From the NCBI RefSeq assembly GCF_001613125.1, contig NZ_BDBT01000010.1:170257-234256 (forward strand): a DNA stretch of 64,000 bases, written 5' to 3'. This DNA comes from Nocardia shimofusensis NBRC 100134 (GTDB lineage Bacteria; Actinomycetota; Actinomycetes; Mycobacteriales; Mycobacteriaceae). Under the pieces are notes generated by a model. It ran no database searches, was not told the origin of the DNA, and saw nothing but the letters and a program-made list of their open reading frames with translations. A program made the position numbers and the translations under genes. Below, piece after piece: positions 1-8,149 of the stretch; within the stretch, counting starts at the first letter, position 1; each line of letters starts with the position of its first letter.

Positions 1-1
1 G

Positions 2-742
2 GGCCAGCATCGAGCCAACGAGGCGGAGGCCAGGGCACAGGAGGTCATGAAGACCTACCAGTTGGGCGCCACCGAGGTCGACAAGCAGACGCCGATCCTG
101 CCGGAGCCGACGAATCCGGTGAGCAATCCGAAACCCGACGGCGGCACGGACTGGCCGGGCAGGCCGCCGGGGTCGAATTCGGACGACGATCCGTATACGC
201 CGGGCTCAGAGGATCCGTCGAAGTCGGAGGACCCGTCCTCGACCGAGGATCCCTCGAAGACCGACGACCCGTCCTCGACCGAGGATCCCTCGTCGACGGA
301 CGATCCGTCCGCGACCGACGACCCGAGCACCGATCCGGCGTCCACGGATCCGGCGAGCACCGTGCCCGCGTCGAGCCAGCCGAGCAACCCGACCGATCCG
401 AGCAGCAAACCGAGTCTCGGCTCACCGGGTTCGGGCTCCCCCGGCTCGGGTTCGCCGGGTTCCGGCTCGCCGGGGTCTACGCCCGGCCCGGGGGCGAGCA
501 TTCCGGGTAGCGGCAGCACCTCTGCACCCACCGGCGCGGGAGTGAGCAACGCCCGCGCCGCGGGTGCGAGCGGGCGCGCCGGCATGCCGGGCATGGGCGG
601 CATGGGCGCCGGCCGAGGCGGCGGCGGCAAAGACGACGAGAGCGAGCACAACATTCCCGATTACCTGGTCCAGGACCGCACCACCGAACTGCTCGGCGAA
701 CAACCGCGCGTGCTCCCGCCGGGCGGGGTCATCGGCGGATGA
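2..742 (+). CDS. PPE-like ESX substrate, C-terminal part (5' end outside window)
   Basis: The reading frame is open to the left window edge, so the Met at 47 is probably internal and the N-terminal domain is missing. The visible part begins with an Ala/Glu-rich helix ending in MKTYQLGATEVDKQTP, which resembles the end of a Nocardia or mycobacterial PPE-type helical domain. A long disordered tail follows: about twelve degenerate (S/T)(D/E)DPS units, then a GSPGSG repeat, then a Gly/Met/Arg-rich stretch. The C-terminus (PDYLVQDRTTELLG to LPPGGVIGG) looks like a conserved short tail. The stop overlaps the start of the EspG gene by 4 nt (ATGA), so the two are translationally coupled. PPE proteins are carried by EspG chaperones and exported by type VII secretion. 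The PPE assignment is inferred from the tail and the EspG neighbour, because the diagnostic N-terminus is not visible. Confidence 0.65.
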   Translation, partial: GQHRANEAEARAQEVMKTYQLGATEVDKQTPILPEPTNPVSNPKPDGGTDWPGRPPGSNSDDDPYTPGSEDPSKSEDPSSTEDPSKTDDPSSTEDPSSTDDPSATDDPSTDPASTDPASTVPASSQPSNPTDPSSKPSLGSPGSGSPGSGSPGSGSPGSTPGPGASIPGSGSTSAPTGAGVSNARAAGASGRAGMPGMGGMGAGRGGGGKDDESEHNIPDYLVQDRTTELLGEQPRVLPPGGVIGG

Positions 743-1500
743 GTGAACTACGTTGGCAGATGGACGGTCTCGCGTTCCGAATAGCACTCGAGGTGCTGGG
801 GCGCGATCGGCTGCCGTATCCACTGAGCTACCGGCCCGAACGGATGGAGCATCGCGACGACTACGAGCGGCTGCGCGCGCAGACCGCCGGACGGTTGCAG
901 CAGATCTTCGACGAGCGGCTGCACCGCGCGTTGACCGTGCTGCTGGAGCCGGAGGTGCGGGTGGAGGTGCACGGCCTGCACGGGCCGCGGGCCGATCGGG
1001 TGGTACGGATCCACGCGGGCATCTCCGGCCAGGTCGCCACCATCGCCGTGCAGCATCCCGGACCGACCAGGGAGCACGGGCGTGATGTGGTGCTGACCAT
1101 GTGCTACTCGCACACGGTCGCCACCGAGATCGCCGCCCGGTTGCCGCGCTGCGCGGGCGGTCGGCACGCGCCGTTCACCGCGCGGCGGTCCGATCTGGAT
1201 CGGCCGGTGTACGCGCGCCATCCGACCCGGCTCGCGCCGGAAGAGGAGCTGAACCGATTCGTGCGCAGGCCGCGCATCGGCACCGGCGAGATCTCCGTGC
1301 ATCCGGGGATCGCGATCGACGCGCGGCCCACCAACGACGGGCACGCGTTCATCTGGCTGGATTACCCCGACGACGGACGCTATCTGCTGGTCAACCACGA
1401 CGCCGACGCTTTCTCGATCAGTCCCGCGCCGGTCGACGAACTCGTGCGGCAGTTGCAGCACCGGATCGAGGCTCTCCGGACGCGCTCGCACGCCTGGTGA
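739..1500 (+). CDS. espG: ESX secretion-associated protein EspG
   Basis: This 253-residue protein has the size and N-terminal pattern of EspG chaperones: a short W...G strand, then an LG...LPYPLSYRP motif near residues 22-35, and an alternating alpha/beta body without signal peptide or membrane segment. EspG proteins bind the tip of PE/PPE heterodimers in the cytosol, keep them soluble and deliver them to the matching ESX secretion machine. It starts inside the last codons of the upstream PPE-like gene, the usual arrangement for a substrate and its chaperone. No ESX core genes (ecc, mycP) are in view, so the ESX type cannot be named. Confidence 0.8.
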   Translation: MSELRWQMDGLAFRIALEVLGRDRLPYPLSYRPERMEHRDDYERLRAQTAGRLQQIFDERLHRALTVLLEPEVRVEVHGLHGPRADRVVRIHAGISGQVATIAVQHPGPTREHGRDVVLTMCYSHTVATEIAARLPRCAGGRHAPFTARRSDLDRPVYARHPTRLAPEEELNRFVRRPRIGTGEISVHPGIAIDARPTNDGHAFIWLDYPDDGRYLLVNHDADAFSISPAPVDELVRQLQHRIEALRTRSHAW

Positions 1501-1507
1501 GCCTCGC

Positions 1508-2152
1508 TCACTCGCCCGCGGCGCGGGTCTTGATGGCGTCGCGGGAGATGTAGACGTCGTATTCGCCGGGCATGGCGATGACGGCGTTGCCGTACGCCGA
1601 GCGCACGAAAGGCTCGGTGTACCAGCTGCCGTCGCGCATGTCCTCGAAGAAGTCGCGGTCCTCGCCGTCGAGGAAGATGTGGTTCTGGGTGGTGGCGACG
1701 CCGTCGAGCCGCTGGCCGTACAGGCGGGTCACCTTGTAGCCGGAGTGGAAGCCGAGTGCGTTCACCCACGGTTCGAGTTCGACGATATTGGCCTGCAGCA
1801 CCCACATGTCGCCTTGCACCTGGAAGGTCTCGCGGCGTTCCTCGGTGTCCTCGTCGCCGTAGATCGTGAGATCGACCTCGAGCTGATGATCCTGGCCGTC
1901 GACCTCCCGCACGACGGCGTGCGCGGCCTTGATCTCCCCGGTGAGACCGAGGTAGGTCTGCAGCAGTGTGACGATCCAGAGGATCACCACCGCGACCAGC
2001 AGGATGGCCAGACCGCTCGCGCCGCGACCGATCAATACGCGCAATCCGACCGTGCGCACTTTCAGCAGTGCCGAGATCAACAACGCCACACCGACGAGGA
2101 GCAGCAGGATCAAACCGATCTGCGCGACCCCGAAGTCCACCGGGAAGTTCAT
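1508..2152 (-). CDS. Membrane protein of unknown function
   Basis: The start at 2152 (MNFPVDFG) was chosen because hydrophobic coding begins there; upstream translation is Arg-rich and noncoding in character. The 214-residue product has two N-terminal transmembrane segments (about residues 10-30 and 42-65, the latter rich in Ile, Leu and Val). A soluble C-terminal domain of about 140 residues follows, acidic and beta-rich, with motifs such as YGDEDTEERRETFQVQGD and FLDGEDRDFFEDM. The topology suggests an anchored extracytoplasmic or cytoplasmic domain. I do not recognise the family. It converges on the EspG gene with a 7-nt gap and lies downstream of the Nif3-like gene on the same strand. Confidence 0.7.
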   Translation of the reverse strand: MNFPVDFGVAQIGLILLLLVGVALLISALLKVRTVGLRVLIGRGASGLAILLVAVVILWIVTLLQTYLGLTGEIKAAHAVVREVDGQDHQLEVDLTIYGDEDTEERRETFQVQGDMWVLQANIVELEPWVNALGFHSGYKVTRLYGQRLDGVATTQNHIFLDGEDRDFFEDMRDGSWYTEPFVRSAYGNAVIAMPGEYDVYISRDAIKTRAAGE

Positions 2153-2255
2153 GCGGTAGTTGTACCCATTCGCGGCTGTCACAGCCCGTCGAACCTCGCG
2201 TCCACCCGCGCGTCCGAGCGGGACACGCCGCCCGAATTCGCTGGGGCGGGGGCGA

Positions 2256-3377
2256 TCAGGGCTGCGCGCACACCGTCCACGGATCGGTGCGCAGGGTCGA
2301 CACCCGAGTCTCCAGATCCGGGAGCGCCGCCCGCACGACGCCTTCCGCCTGTGCGCACCAGGGGAATTCGGTGGCCCAGTGGGCGGCGTCGAGCAAGGCG
2401 GGGCCGTTCTTGCGCAGGTGCTCGTCGACGGGGTGATGGCGCAGGTCGGCGGTGAGGTACGCGTCCACGCCCAGGCGGATGACCGCGCCGAGGTAGGAGT
2501 CACCCGAGCCGCCGCACACCGCGACACGCTCGATCACCCGGTCCGGGTCACCTGCCGCACGCACGCCCCAGACGGTGTGCGGAAGCCCCTGCGCGACGCG
2601 AGCGGTGAACTCGCTCAACGTCTGCGGCTCGGGCAGCACACCGACGCGCCCCAGCCCGAGGCTCGACGGCAGCGTGGCGCGCTCGGTGACGTGGTAGGCG
2701 GGTTCCTCGTAGGGATGCGCGGCCCGCAGCGCATCGAGCACAGCGATGCGCGCGCCGGGCGCGGCGACGACCTCGATGCGATCTTCGGCGACGACCTCGA
2801 GTTCGCCGATGTCGCCGATCGCCGGTCTCGCGCCGGGCATCGGCCGGAACTGTCCCGTCGAGGCGACCCGCACGGCACAGTCACGATAGGCCCCGGAACC
2901 ACCGGCACCGGCCGCGAACAGCGCCGCGAGTACCGCCTCGGTGTGTGCCTGCGGCACCTGAACGGTCCATTTGTCCACGGCCGTCACCGGTTTCGGCTCC
3001 ATCGGTCCGGTCACGGTCAGACCGACGGCGGCGGCCAGCGCGTCCGAGACGCCGGGATCGGCGGAGTCGGCATTGGTGTGGGCGGTGAACAGCGCGCAGC
3101 CGGAGCGGATGAGCCGATGCAGCAGAGCGCCTTTCGGGGTGTCGGCGGCCACGGTGTCGACGCCGCGCAGCAGCAGCGGATGGTGTACGACCAGCGCTTG
3201 GGCGCGCCAGTCGATGGCCTCGGCGACGACGTCGGCGGTGGCGTCCACGGCGAAGAGCACCCGGGTCAGGGTGTCGTCGGGATCACCGCAGACCAGCCCG
3301 ACGGAATCCCAGGACTCGGCGAGCCTCGGCGGGTAGGCCGCGTCCAGTACCTCCACCAGATCCACCAGCTTCGTCAC
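2256..3377 (-). CDS. Nif3-like dinuclear metal-centre protein
   Basis: This 373-residue protein belongs to the NIF3/YqfO (GTP cyclohydrolase I type 2-like) family. The N-terminal half carries the metal-ligand motifs [11 protein letters not shown] (about residues 62-72) and FTAHTNAD (about 97-104). The C-terminal half carries the closing motifs [10 protein letters not shown] and [14 protein letters not shown]. The middle (about residues 125-250, with [11 protein letters not shown]) is the PII-like inserted domain of the long YqfO form. These proteins form hexamers with a two-metal site, and their reaction is unsettled. The GTG start at 3377 was chosen because AGGAGG lies 6 nt upstream; a GTG at 3401 is possible but has no such site. 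It follows cobC by 36 nt, as in the mycobacterial order. Confidence 0.88.
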   Translation of the reverse strand: MTKLVDLVEVLDAAYPPRLAESWDSVGLVCGDPDDTLTRVLFAVDATADVVAEAIDWRAQALVVHHPLLLRGVDTVAADTPKGALLHRLIRSGCALFTAHTNADSADPGVSDALAAAVGLTVTGPMEPKPVTAVDKWTVQVPQAHTEAVLAALFAAGAGGSGAYRDCAVRVASTGQFRPMPGARPAIGDIGELEVVAEDRIEVVAAPGARIAVLDALRAAHPYEEPAYHVTERATLPSSLGLGRVGVLPEPQTLSEFTARVAQGLPHTVWGVRAAGDPDRVIERVAVCGGSGDSYLGAVIRLGVDAYLTADLRHHPVDEHLRKNGPALLDAAHWATEFPWCAQAEGVVRAALPDLETRVSTLRTDPWTVCAQP

Positions 3378-3413
3378 CCTCGACCTCCTGTTTCGCGCCA
3401 CCTGCCGAACCCA

Positions 3414-4493
3414 TCATGCCGGGCCGCCCGGTCGGCGACGGCGACCGGCTTCGGGTGTCCGCATCACCGTCCGCAGCCCTTCGAGCAACCGGTCGACCTC
3501 GGCATCGCCGCGCACCGCGACCCGCAGGTGATCGGGGCCTAGGCCGGGAAAGGTGTCCGCGCGCCGGACGGCGATGCCGCGCTCGGCGAGCCGGGTGCGC
3601 ACGGTCTCGCCCTCGGGGATGCGCAGCAGCAGGAACGGGCCCGCGGCGGGGGTGTGCACCTCGACACCGACGGCGGTGAGACGTCGGATCATGGTGGCGC
3701 GGCGGACCGCCAGGGTGTGGGCGCGGGCGTCGGATTCGGCGAGGGCGGCGGGGGTCGCGGTCGCGCGGATCGCCTCGAGCTGCAAGGTTCCCAGCGGCCA
3801 GTGCGGGCGGCCGTGGGCGAGACGGTCGAGCAGGGCCGGGTCGCCGAGGAAGTAGCCGCAGCGCAGACCGGCCAGCGCCCAGGTCTTGGTGAGGCTGCGC
3901 AACACCAGGACGTCGGGTCCCGCCGCACCGGCCAGCGACTCGGGTTCGCCGGGGATCGCGTCCATGAATGCCTCGTCGACGACGATGACGCGGCCGGGGC
4001 GGCGCAGGGCGCGGATGGTCGCTGCGGGGTGCAGGACCGAGGTGGGGTTGGTGGGATTGCCGAGGACGACGAGGTCGGCGGACTCGGGCACGACGGCGGG
4101 ATCGAGGACGTAGGGGCGGTCGAGGAGCACGCGGGTGACGGGGACGCCCGCGTCCCGCAGAGCCAGCTCCGGTTCGGTGAACGAGGGGTGCACCAACGCG
4201 GCCAGACGCGGGGTCAAGCGCGGCAGCAGCGCGAAGCCTTCCGCCGCGCCGGAGAGCAACAGGACCTCGTCGGCGAGGCGGCCGTGACGAGTGGCGACGG
4301 CGGCGCGGGCGGCGTCGTGGTCGACAGCGCTCGGGTAGCGGCCGAGGTCGTCGAGGCGCGCGGCGAGGCGCGCGCGCAGCCATGGCGGCGGGGCGCTGCC
4401 CTGCACGTTCACCGCGAAATCGAGCATCCCCGGCCGCGCGTCGACGTCGCCGTGGTGGCGCAGCAACGCGTGATCGACTGTGTCGGAGGGCAC
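3414..4493 (-). CDS. cobC: Threonine-phosphate decarboxylase-like PLP aminotransferase (CobC family)
   Basis: This 359-residue fold-type I PLP enzyme has the CobC/HisC-like pattern: DFAVNVQGSAPP near the N-terminus, the substrate-side motif VLGNPTNPTS, VVDEAFMDA, and the PLP-lysine motif SLTKTWALAGLRCGY. CobC/CobD-type enzymes decarboxylate L-threonine-O-phosphate to the aminopropanol linker of cobalamin, although some actinobacterial members act as histidinol-phosphate-type aminotransferases. The start is GTG. The cobD gene 1.6 kb away supports a corrinoid role. The Nif3-like gene lies immediately downstream on the same strand. Confidence 0.82.
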   Translation of the reverse strand: MPSDTVDHALLRHHGDVDARPGMLDFAVNVQGSAPPPWLRARLAARLDDLGRYPSAVDHDAARAAVATRHGRLADEVLLLSGAAEGFALLPRLTPRLAALVHPSFTEPELALRDAGVPVTRVLLDRPYVLDPAVVPESADLVVLGNPTNPTSVLHPAATIRALRRPGRVIVVDEAFMDAIPGEPESLAGAAGPDVLVLRSLTKTWALAGLRCGYFLGDPALLDRLAHGRPHWPLGTLQLEAIRATATPAALAESDARAHTLAVRRATMIRRLTAVGVEVHTPAAGPFLLLRIPEGETVRTRLAERGIAVRRADTFPGLGPDHLRVAVRGDAEVDRLLEGLRTVMRTPEAGRRRRPGGPA

Positions 4494-4537
4494 GACTGAA
4501 CACCCTACGTGGCGGGCTCGTGCGGGCGACGGCCAGA

Positions 4538-5050
4538 ATGGCAGGTGTGGGTGAGCTGCACATTTCGTTCGTCTGTACGGGCAACATCTGTCGTTCGCCG
4601 ATGGCGGAGAAGATGTTCGCCCACCACCTCGACCTGGCCGGGCTCGCCGACCGGGTCCGGGTCAGCAGTGCGGGCATCCAGTCCTGGCACGTGGGGGCCG
4701 ACGCGGACCACCGCACCACCGCCACCCTGGACAGATACGGATACCCGATCGGGCATGTGGCCGCCGTCGTCGGCGACGTGCACCGCGACGCCGACCTGCT
4801 CGTCGCCATGGACACCGGCCACGAGCGGGACCTGGCGAGGCTCGGCGTGCCCGCAGAGCGCAGGCGGCTGCTGCGCAGCTTCGACCCGGCCGCCGACGGG
4901 CCGGACGTCCCCGATCCCTACTACGACGACGAGGCCGCGTTCGAACTCGTCCGCGACCAGATCGAGGCCGCCCTCCCCGGCCTGCTGGACTGGACGCGAG
5001 CCGCACTCGGCGCCGCCGGAATCGACGGGCGGCCCTCATGCGCAAGCTGA
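4538..5050 (+). CDS. ptpA: Low-molecular-weight protein-tyrosine phosphatase
   Basis: The protein (170 residues from ATG 4538) starts with the catalytic P-loop FVCTGNICRSPMAE, the C-X5-R-S signature, at about residues 11-24. The C-terminal general-acid motif is DPYYDDEAAFE (about 126-136), the DP(Y/W) loop of this family. Length and sequence match mycobacterial PtpA, a secreted-type phosphatase that removes phosphate from tyrosine residues and in pathogens acts on host proteins. Its stop lies inside the next gene, a 13-nt overlap with the SURF1 gene, so the two are co-translated. It diverges from cobC across 44 nt that must hold both promoters. Confidence 0.92.
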   Translation: MAGVGELHISFVCTGNICRSPMAEKMFAHHLDLAGLADRVRVSSAGIQSWHVGADADHRTTATLDRYGYPIGHVAAVVGDVHRDADLLVAMDTGHERDLARLGVPAERRRLLRSFDPAADGPDVPDPYYDDEAAFELVRDQIEAALPGLLDWTRAALGAAGIDGRPSCAS

Positions 5051-6009
5051 CGTTCCTGCTGCGGCCGAGCTGGGTGATCCTGGCGGTCGTCGTGGTCGCC
5101 TTCGCCTACCTGTGTTTCACCGTGCTCGCCCCGTGGCAGCTCGGCAAGAACACCTCCACCGAGGAACGCAACGATCTGATCGCCGAGTCGGTGCGTGCCG
5201 CCCCGGTGCCGGTGACCGACGTCCTCGCCGCCCCCACCGACAGCCGAGCGGAATGGCGGCGCGTCACCGCCTCCGGCGATTTCGTGCCCGGTTCGACGGT
5301 GCTGGTGCGGCTGCGCCACCTCGACGGCGCGCCCGGCTACGCGGTGCTCGCGGCATTCCGGCTCGACGACGGCCGGATGCTGCTGGTCGACCGTGGACTC
5401 GTCGCCGGTGTCGACGGCTCCCGCGCGCCGCAGGTCGACGAGCCGCCGACGGGTCCGCTACGTCTGGAAGCCAGGGTGCGCAACTCCGAGGGCGTCAGCC
5501 CGGACCGGTTCCCGCTGACCGAGGACGGCTACCGTCAGATCTACTCCATCGACGTCACCCAGGCGGGCGCCGTCATGGACCTGGCGCTCACCCCGCTGCC
5601 GGTGAGCGAACGCGGCGGCTACCTGCAACTGTCGGAAGGCCAGCCGGGCGCTTTCCGTCCCACCCCGCTCCCCCAGCTCGACGCGGGCCCCTACCTGTCC
5701 TACGGCTTGCAGTGGCTGGCCTTCGGCATCATGGCACCGCTCGGACTCGGCTATTTCGTCTATGCCGAGATCCGCGAACGTCGCAGGAGCAAGAGCGTCG
5801 AGGCCCCCGCCACGCCGACCGAACCCGTGTCGCCGACGCCGTCGGCCGGTCCGTCGGCCGAGTCGACGCCCTCCGGATCGTCGAACCCCGAATCGGTGAC
5901 ACCCGGGTCGACCGCGTCCGAATCGCCGGAGGGGTCGAAGCCCGCCGCGCCGCACGTCCGGCAGACCGCCGAGGCTCGGCTGGCCGATCGCTACGGCCGC
6001 AATCGGTGA
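5038..6009 (+). CDS. SURF1 family cytochrome oxidase assembly protein
   Basis: This 323-residue protein has the SURF1 layout: an N-terminal transmembrane helix (about residues 10-30) leading to the PWQLGKN motif, a periplasmic beta-rich domain, a second helix near residues 220-245 (YLSYGLQWLAFGIMAPLGLGYF), then a cytoplasmic tail. SURF1 helps insert haem a and assemble the aa3 cytochrome oxidase. The last 70 residues are an unusual Pro/Thr/Ser-rich disordered tail ending in LADRYGRNR. It overlaps the ptpA stop and is the second gene of that unit, the same order as in mycobacteria. Confidence 0.88.
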   Translation: MRKLTFLLRPSWVILAVVVVAFAYLCFTVLAPWQLGKNTSTEERNDLIAESVRAAPVPVTDVLAAPTDSRAEWRRVTASGDFVPGSTVLVRLRHLDGAPGYAVLAAFRLDDGRMLLVDRGLVAGVDGSRAPQVDEPPTGPLRLEARVRNSEGVSPDRFPLTEDGYRQIYSIDVTQAGAVMDLALTPLPVSERGGYLQLSEGQPGAFRPTPLPQLDAGPYLSYGLQWLAFGIMAPLGLGYFVYAEIRERRRSKSVEAPATPTEPVSPTPSAGPSAESTPSGSSNPESVTPGSTASESPEGSKPAAPHVRQTAEARLADRYGRNR

Positions 6010-6136
6010 CCCTCGCCGGCGATCTCTCGGCTTGCCGGGTTCTGCGGGGTCGGCGGCCTCGTATCGCGCATCGGTTCCTTGCCGGACCGACCGCCGGTCA
6101 CACCACCACCTCGCACGTCGTCATGGCGAGACCCGC

Positions 6137-7063
6137 TCAGTGACGTAGGGCGGCGACCCCGGCGGCGCAGACGACGGCCGCGACCTGGATCGCCTCGGAC
6201 AGCCGCACGGCGCGACGCAGATCGGGGACCGTGGGCGCGGGGCCGTCGCCGAGGGTGGGTCGCCGTTCGGTGCCGTGACGGTAACGGGTGAGCCCGCCCA
6301 GCTGGATGCCGAGCGCGCCCGCGGCCGCGGCTTCGACCACGCCCGCATTGGGGCTCGGATGCTTGCGCGCGTCGCGTCGCCAGGCACGCCAGGCAGCGCT
6401 GGGGCGGCCGCCGGCCAGCGGTGCGAGGGCGACGGTCAGCAGCGCGGCGACCCGCGCGGGCGCCAGGTTCGCCAGATCGTCGGTACGGGCGGCGGCCCAG
6501 CCGAAGCGTTCGTAGCGCGCGTTGCGGTAGCCCACCATGGCGTCCAGGGTGTTGATGGCGCGGTAACCGAGCAGTCCGGGCACCCCGGCGACCGCGCCCC
6601 ACACCAGCGGCGCGACGGCGGCGTCGGAGGTGTTCTCGGCGATGGATTCCAGGGCGGCGCGGGCCAGCCCGTCGGCGTCGAGCACGGACGGGTCGCGACC
6701 GCACAGCGAGGGCAGGAGTGCGCGCGCCCCGTCGATGTCGCCGCGGTCGAGGCACTCCGCCATCCGGTGACCGGTGCGGGCCAGGCTGCGGCCGCCGAGC
6801 ACGGTCCAGGTGGCCAGTGCCGTCACCGCGACGCCACCCCTGCCGGCTCCGCGCAGTGCCACCCCGAGACCGACGACCGCGCCGACAGCCACGACCTCGT
6901 GCAGCACGCCGGCGGAGCGCTTGTCGGTGTAGGTCAGCGACTCCAGGGCCGTTGCCGCCGAACCGAATCCGGCGACCGGATGCAGGCGCGCCGGATCGGC
7001 GAACAACCGGTCTGCCGCGAAGCCGAGCAGCAGACCGGTCGCGGTCGAAATCCCCGTACGCAC
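6137..7063 (-). CDS. cobD: Adenosylcobinamide-phosphate synthase CobD/CbiB
   Basis: This 308-residue integral membrane protein has the CobD motifs LLLGFAADRLFADP and HPVAGFGSAATALE at the N-terminus, LAENT-type SIAENTSDAAVAPL in the middle, and NTLDAMVGYRNARYERFGWAAARTDD (the best conserved CbiB block). CobD joins cobyric acid to aminopropanol phosphate in the nucleotide-loop branch of B12 synthesis. The start is GTG. It converges on SURF1 across a 127-nt gap, and upstream it diverges from the ECF sigma gene. No cobalamin riboswitch is recognisable in the 131-nt upstream gap. Confidence 0.92.
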   Translation of the reverse strand: MRTGISTATGLLLGFAADRLFADPARLHPVAGFGSAATALESLTYTDKRSAGVLHEVVAVGAVVGLGVALRGAGRGGVAVTALATWTVLGGRSLARTGHRMAECLDRGDIDGARALLPSLCGRDPSVLDADGLARAALESIAENTSDAAVAPLVWGAVAGVPGLLGYRAINTLDAMVGYRNARYERFGWAAARTDDLANLAPARVAALLTVALAPLAGGRPSAAWRAWRRDARKHPSPNAGVVEAAAAGALGIQLGGLTRYRHGTERRPTLGDGPAPTVPDLRRAVRLSEAIQVAAVVCAAGVAALRH

Positions 7064-7194
7064 CGGGCGAGCCTAACGACCGGCCGACGCGCGAAATATC
7101 GTGGGCCGGGCCGATGTCACACTCCGTACCGCGGCGTCGTCGTCCTCCCGAAACCAGCACAACGCTCTCGGCCCTCACGAAACGGTGGCACACG

Positions 7195-8136
7195 ATGACC
7201 TCCCCCGACTCCGGCGCCATCGGCGGCGCCGACACCGCCGAACTGGCGCGACGTTTCGAGGAACACCGCCCCTACCTGCGCAGACTCGCCTACAGCACGC
7301 TCGGCAGCCTCTCCGACGCCGAGGACGTGGTGCAGGAGGCGTGGCTGCGGCTGCAACGTCAGCAGCGACCGGAGGAGATCGACAATCTGCGCGCCTGGCT
7401 CACCACCGTCACCGGCCGCCTCGCCCTCGATCAGCTCGGCTCCGCGCGCGCCCGTCGGGAGCAGTACGTCGGCGAATGGCTGCCCGAACCGCAGGTCTCG
7501 GCCTGGGACGATCCCGCCGATCGCGTGAGCCAGGACGAACGGGTGACCACCGCCCTGCTCGTCGTGCTGGAATCGCTCTCCCCCGCCGAGCGCACCGCCT
7601 TCGTGTTGCAGGACGTGTTCGGCATGAGCGGACCCGAAGTCGCCGAAGTGGTGGGCCGCACTCCGGCCGCGGTGCGCCAGCTCGCCTCCCGCGCCCGTAA
7701 ACACGTCGAGCAGGGCACCCCTCGCTTCCCCGCCTCCCCGGACGAACAGGAGAAGGTGGTCACGGCGTTCTCGGTCGCGTGGCGCAGCGGCGACCTGAGC
7801 GCGCTGCTGAGCGTGCTGGACGCGAACGCCACCCTCACCGCCGACGGCGGCGGCAAGGTGCCCGCCATCCGAAAGGCGGTGTCCGGCGCCGAGGTCATCG
7901 CCAAGCTGCTGCTCGGCTGGTACGGCGCGCCGTCGGCGGCGAACGCCTGGGGCCGCCCGGTGCTGGTCAACGGCGAACCCGGGCTGCTCGTCTTCGACGG
8001 CACCCACACCGGCGTGTGGGCCTTCACCGTCGACGCGGGCCGCATCGTGGCCATCGACGTGGTCCGCAACCCCGACAAGCTGCACGATCTGCCGACCGAC
8101 GGCGAGCGGAACTGGTTCCGGCACGGCACCACGTAG
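7195..8136 (+). CDS. ECF41-type RNA polymerase sigma factor with SnoaL-like C-terminal domain
   Basis: This 313-residue protein has sigma region 2 (RRLAYSTLGSLSDAEDVVQEAWLR, about residues 30-55), region 4 (about 120-170) and a C-terminal SnoaL/NTF2-like extension. Three hallmarks of ECF41/SigJ are present: WLPEP between the sigma regions, DGGGK in the extension and NPDKL near the C-terminus. In this group the C-terminal domain itself modulates activity instead of a separate anti-sigma factor. ECF41 genes usually sit beside a carboxymuconolactone-decarboxylase or oxidoreductase gene; here the next gene is convergent alanine dehydrogenase and no such partner is visible. The start at 7195 gives MTSPDSG; upstream in-frame sequence is noncoding in character. 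Confidence 0.92.
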   Translation: MTSPDSGAIGGADTAELARRFEEHRPYLRRLAYSTLGSLSDAEDVVQEAWLRLQRQQRPEEIDNLRAWLTTVTGRLALDQLGSARARREQYVGEWLPEPQVSAWDDPADRVSQDERVTTALLVVLESLSPAERTAFVLQDVFGMSGPEVAEVVGRTPAAVRQLASRARKHVEQGTPRFPASPDEQEKVVTAFSVAWRSGDLSALLSVLDANATLTADGGGKVPAIRKAVSGAEVIAKLLLGWYGAPSAANAWGRPVLVNGEPGLLVFDGTHTGVWAFTVDAGRIVAIDVVRNPDKLHDLPTDGERNWFRHGTT

Positions 8137-8149
8137 CTCGCGCGGCCGG

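Noticed and set aside
215..480. CRISPR-like repetition in the first gene
   Set aside because: The repeats are short, in-frame codon repeats of a disordered protein tail, with no unique spacers.
7064..7194. Possible cobalamin riboswitch ahead of cobD
   Set aside because: The gap is short and contains no B12-box-like sequence that I can recognise.
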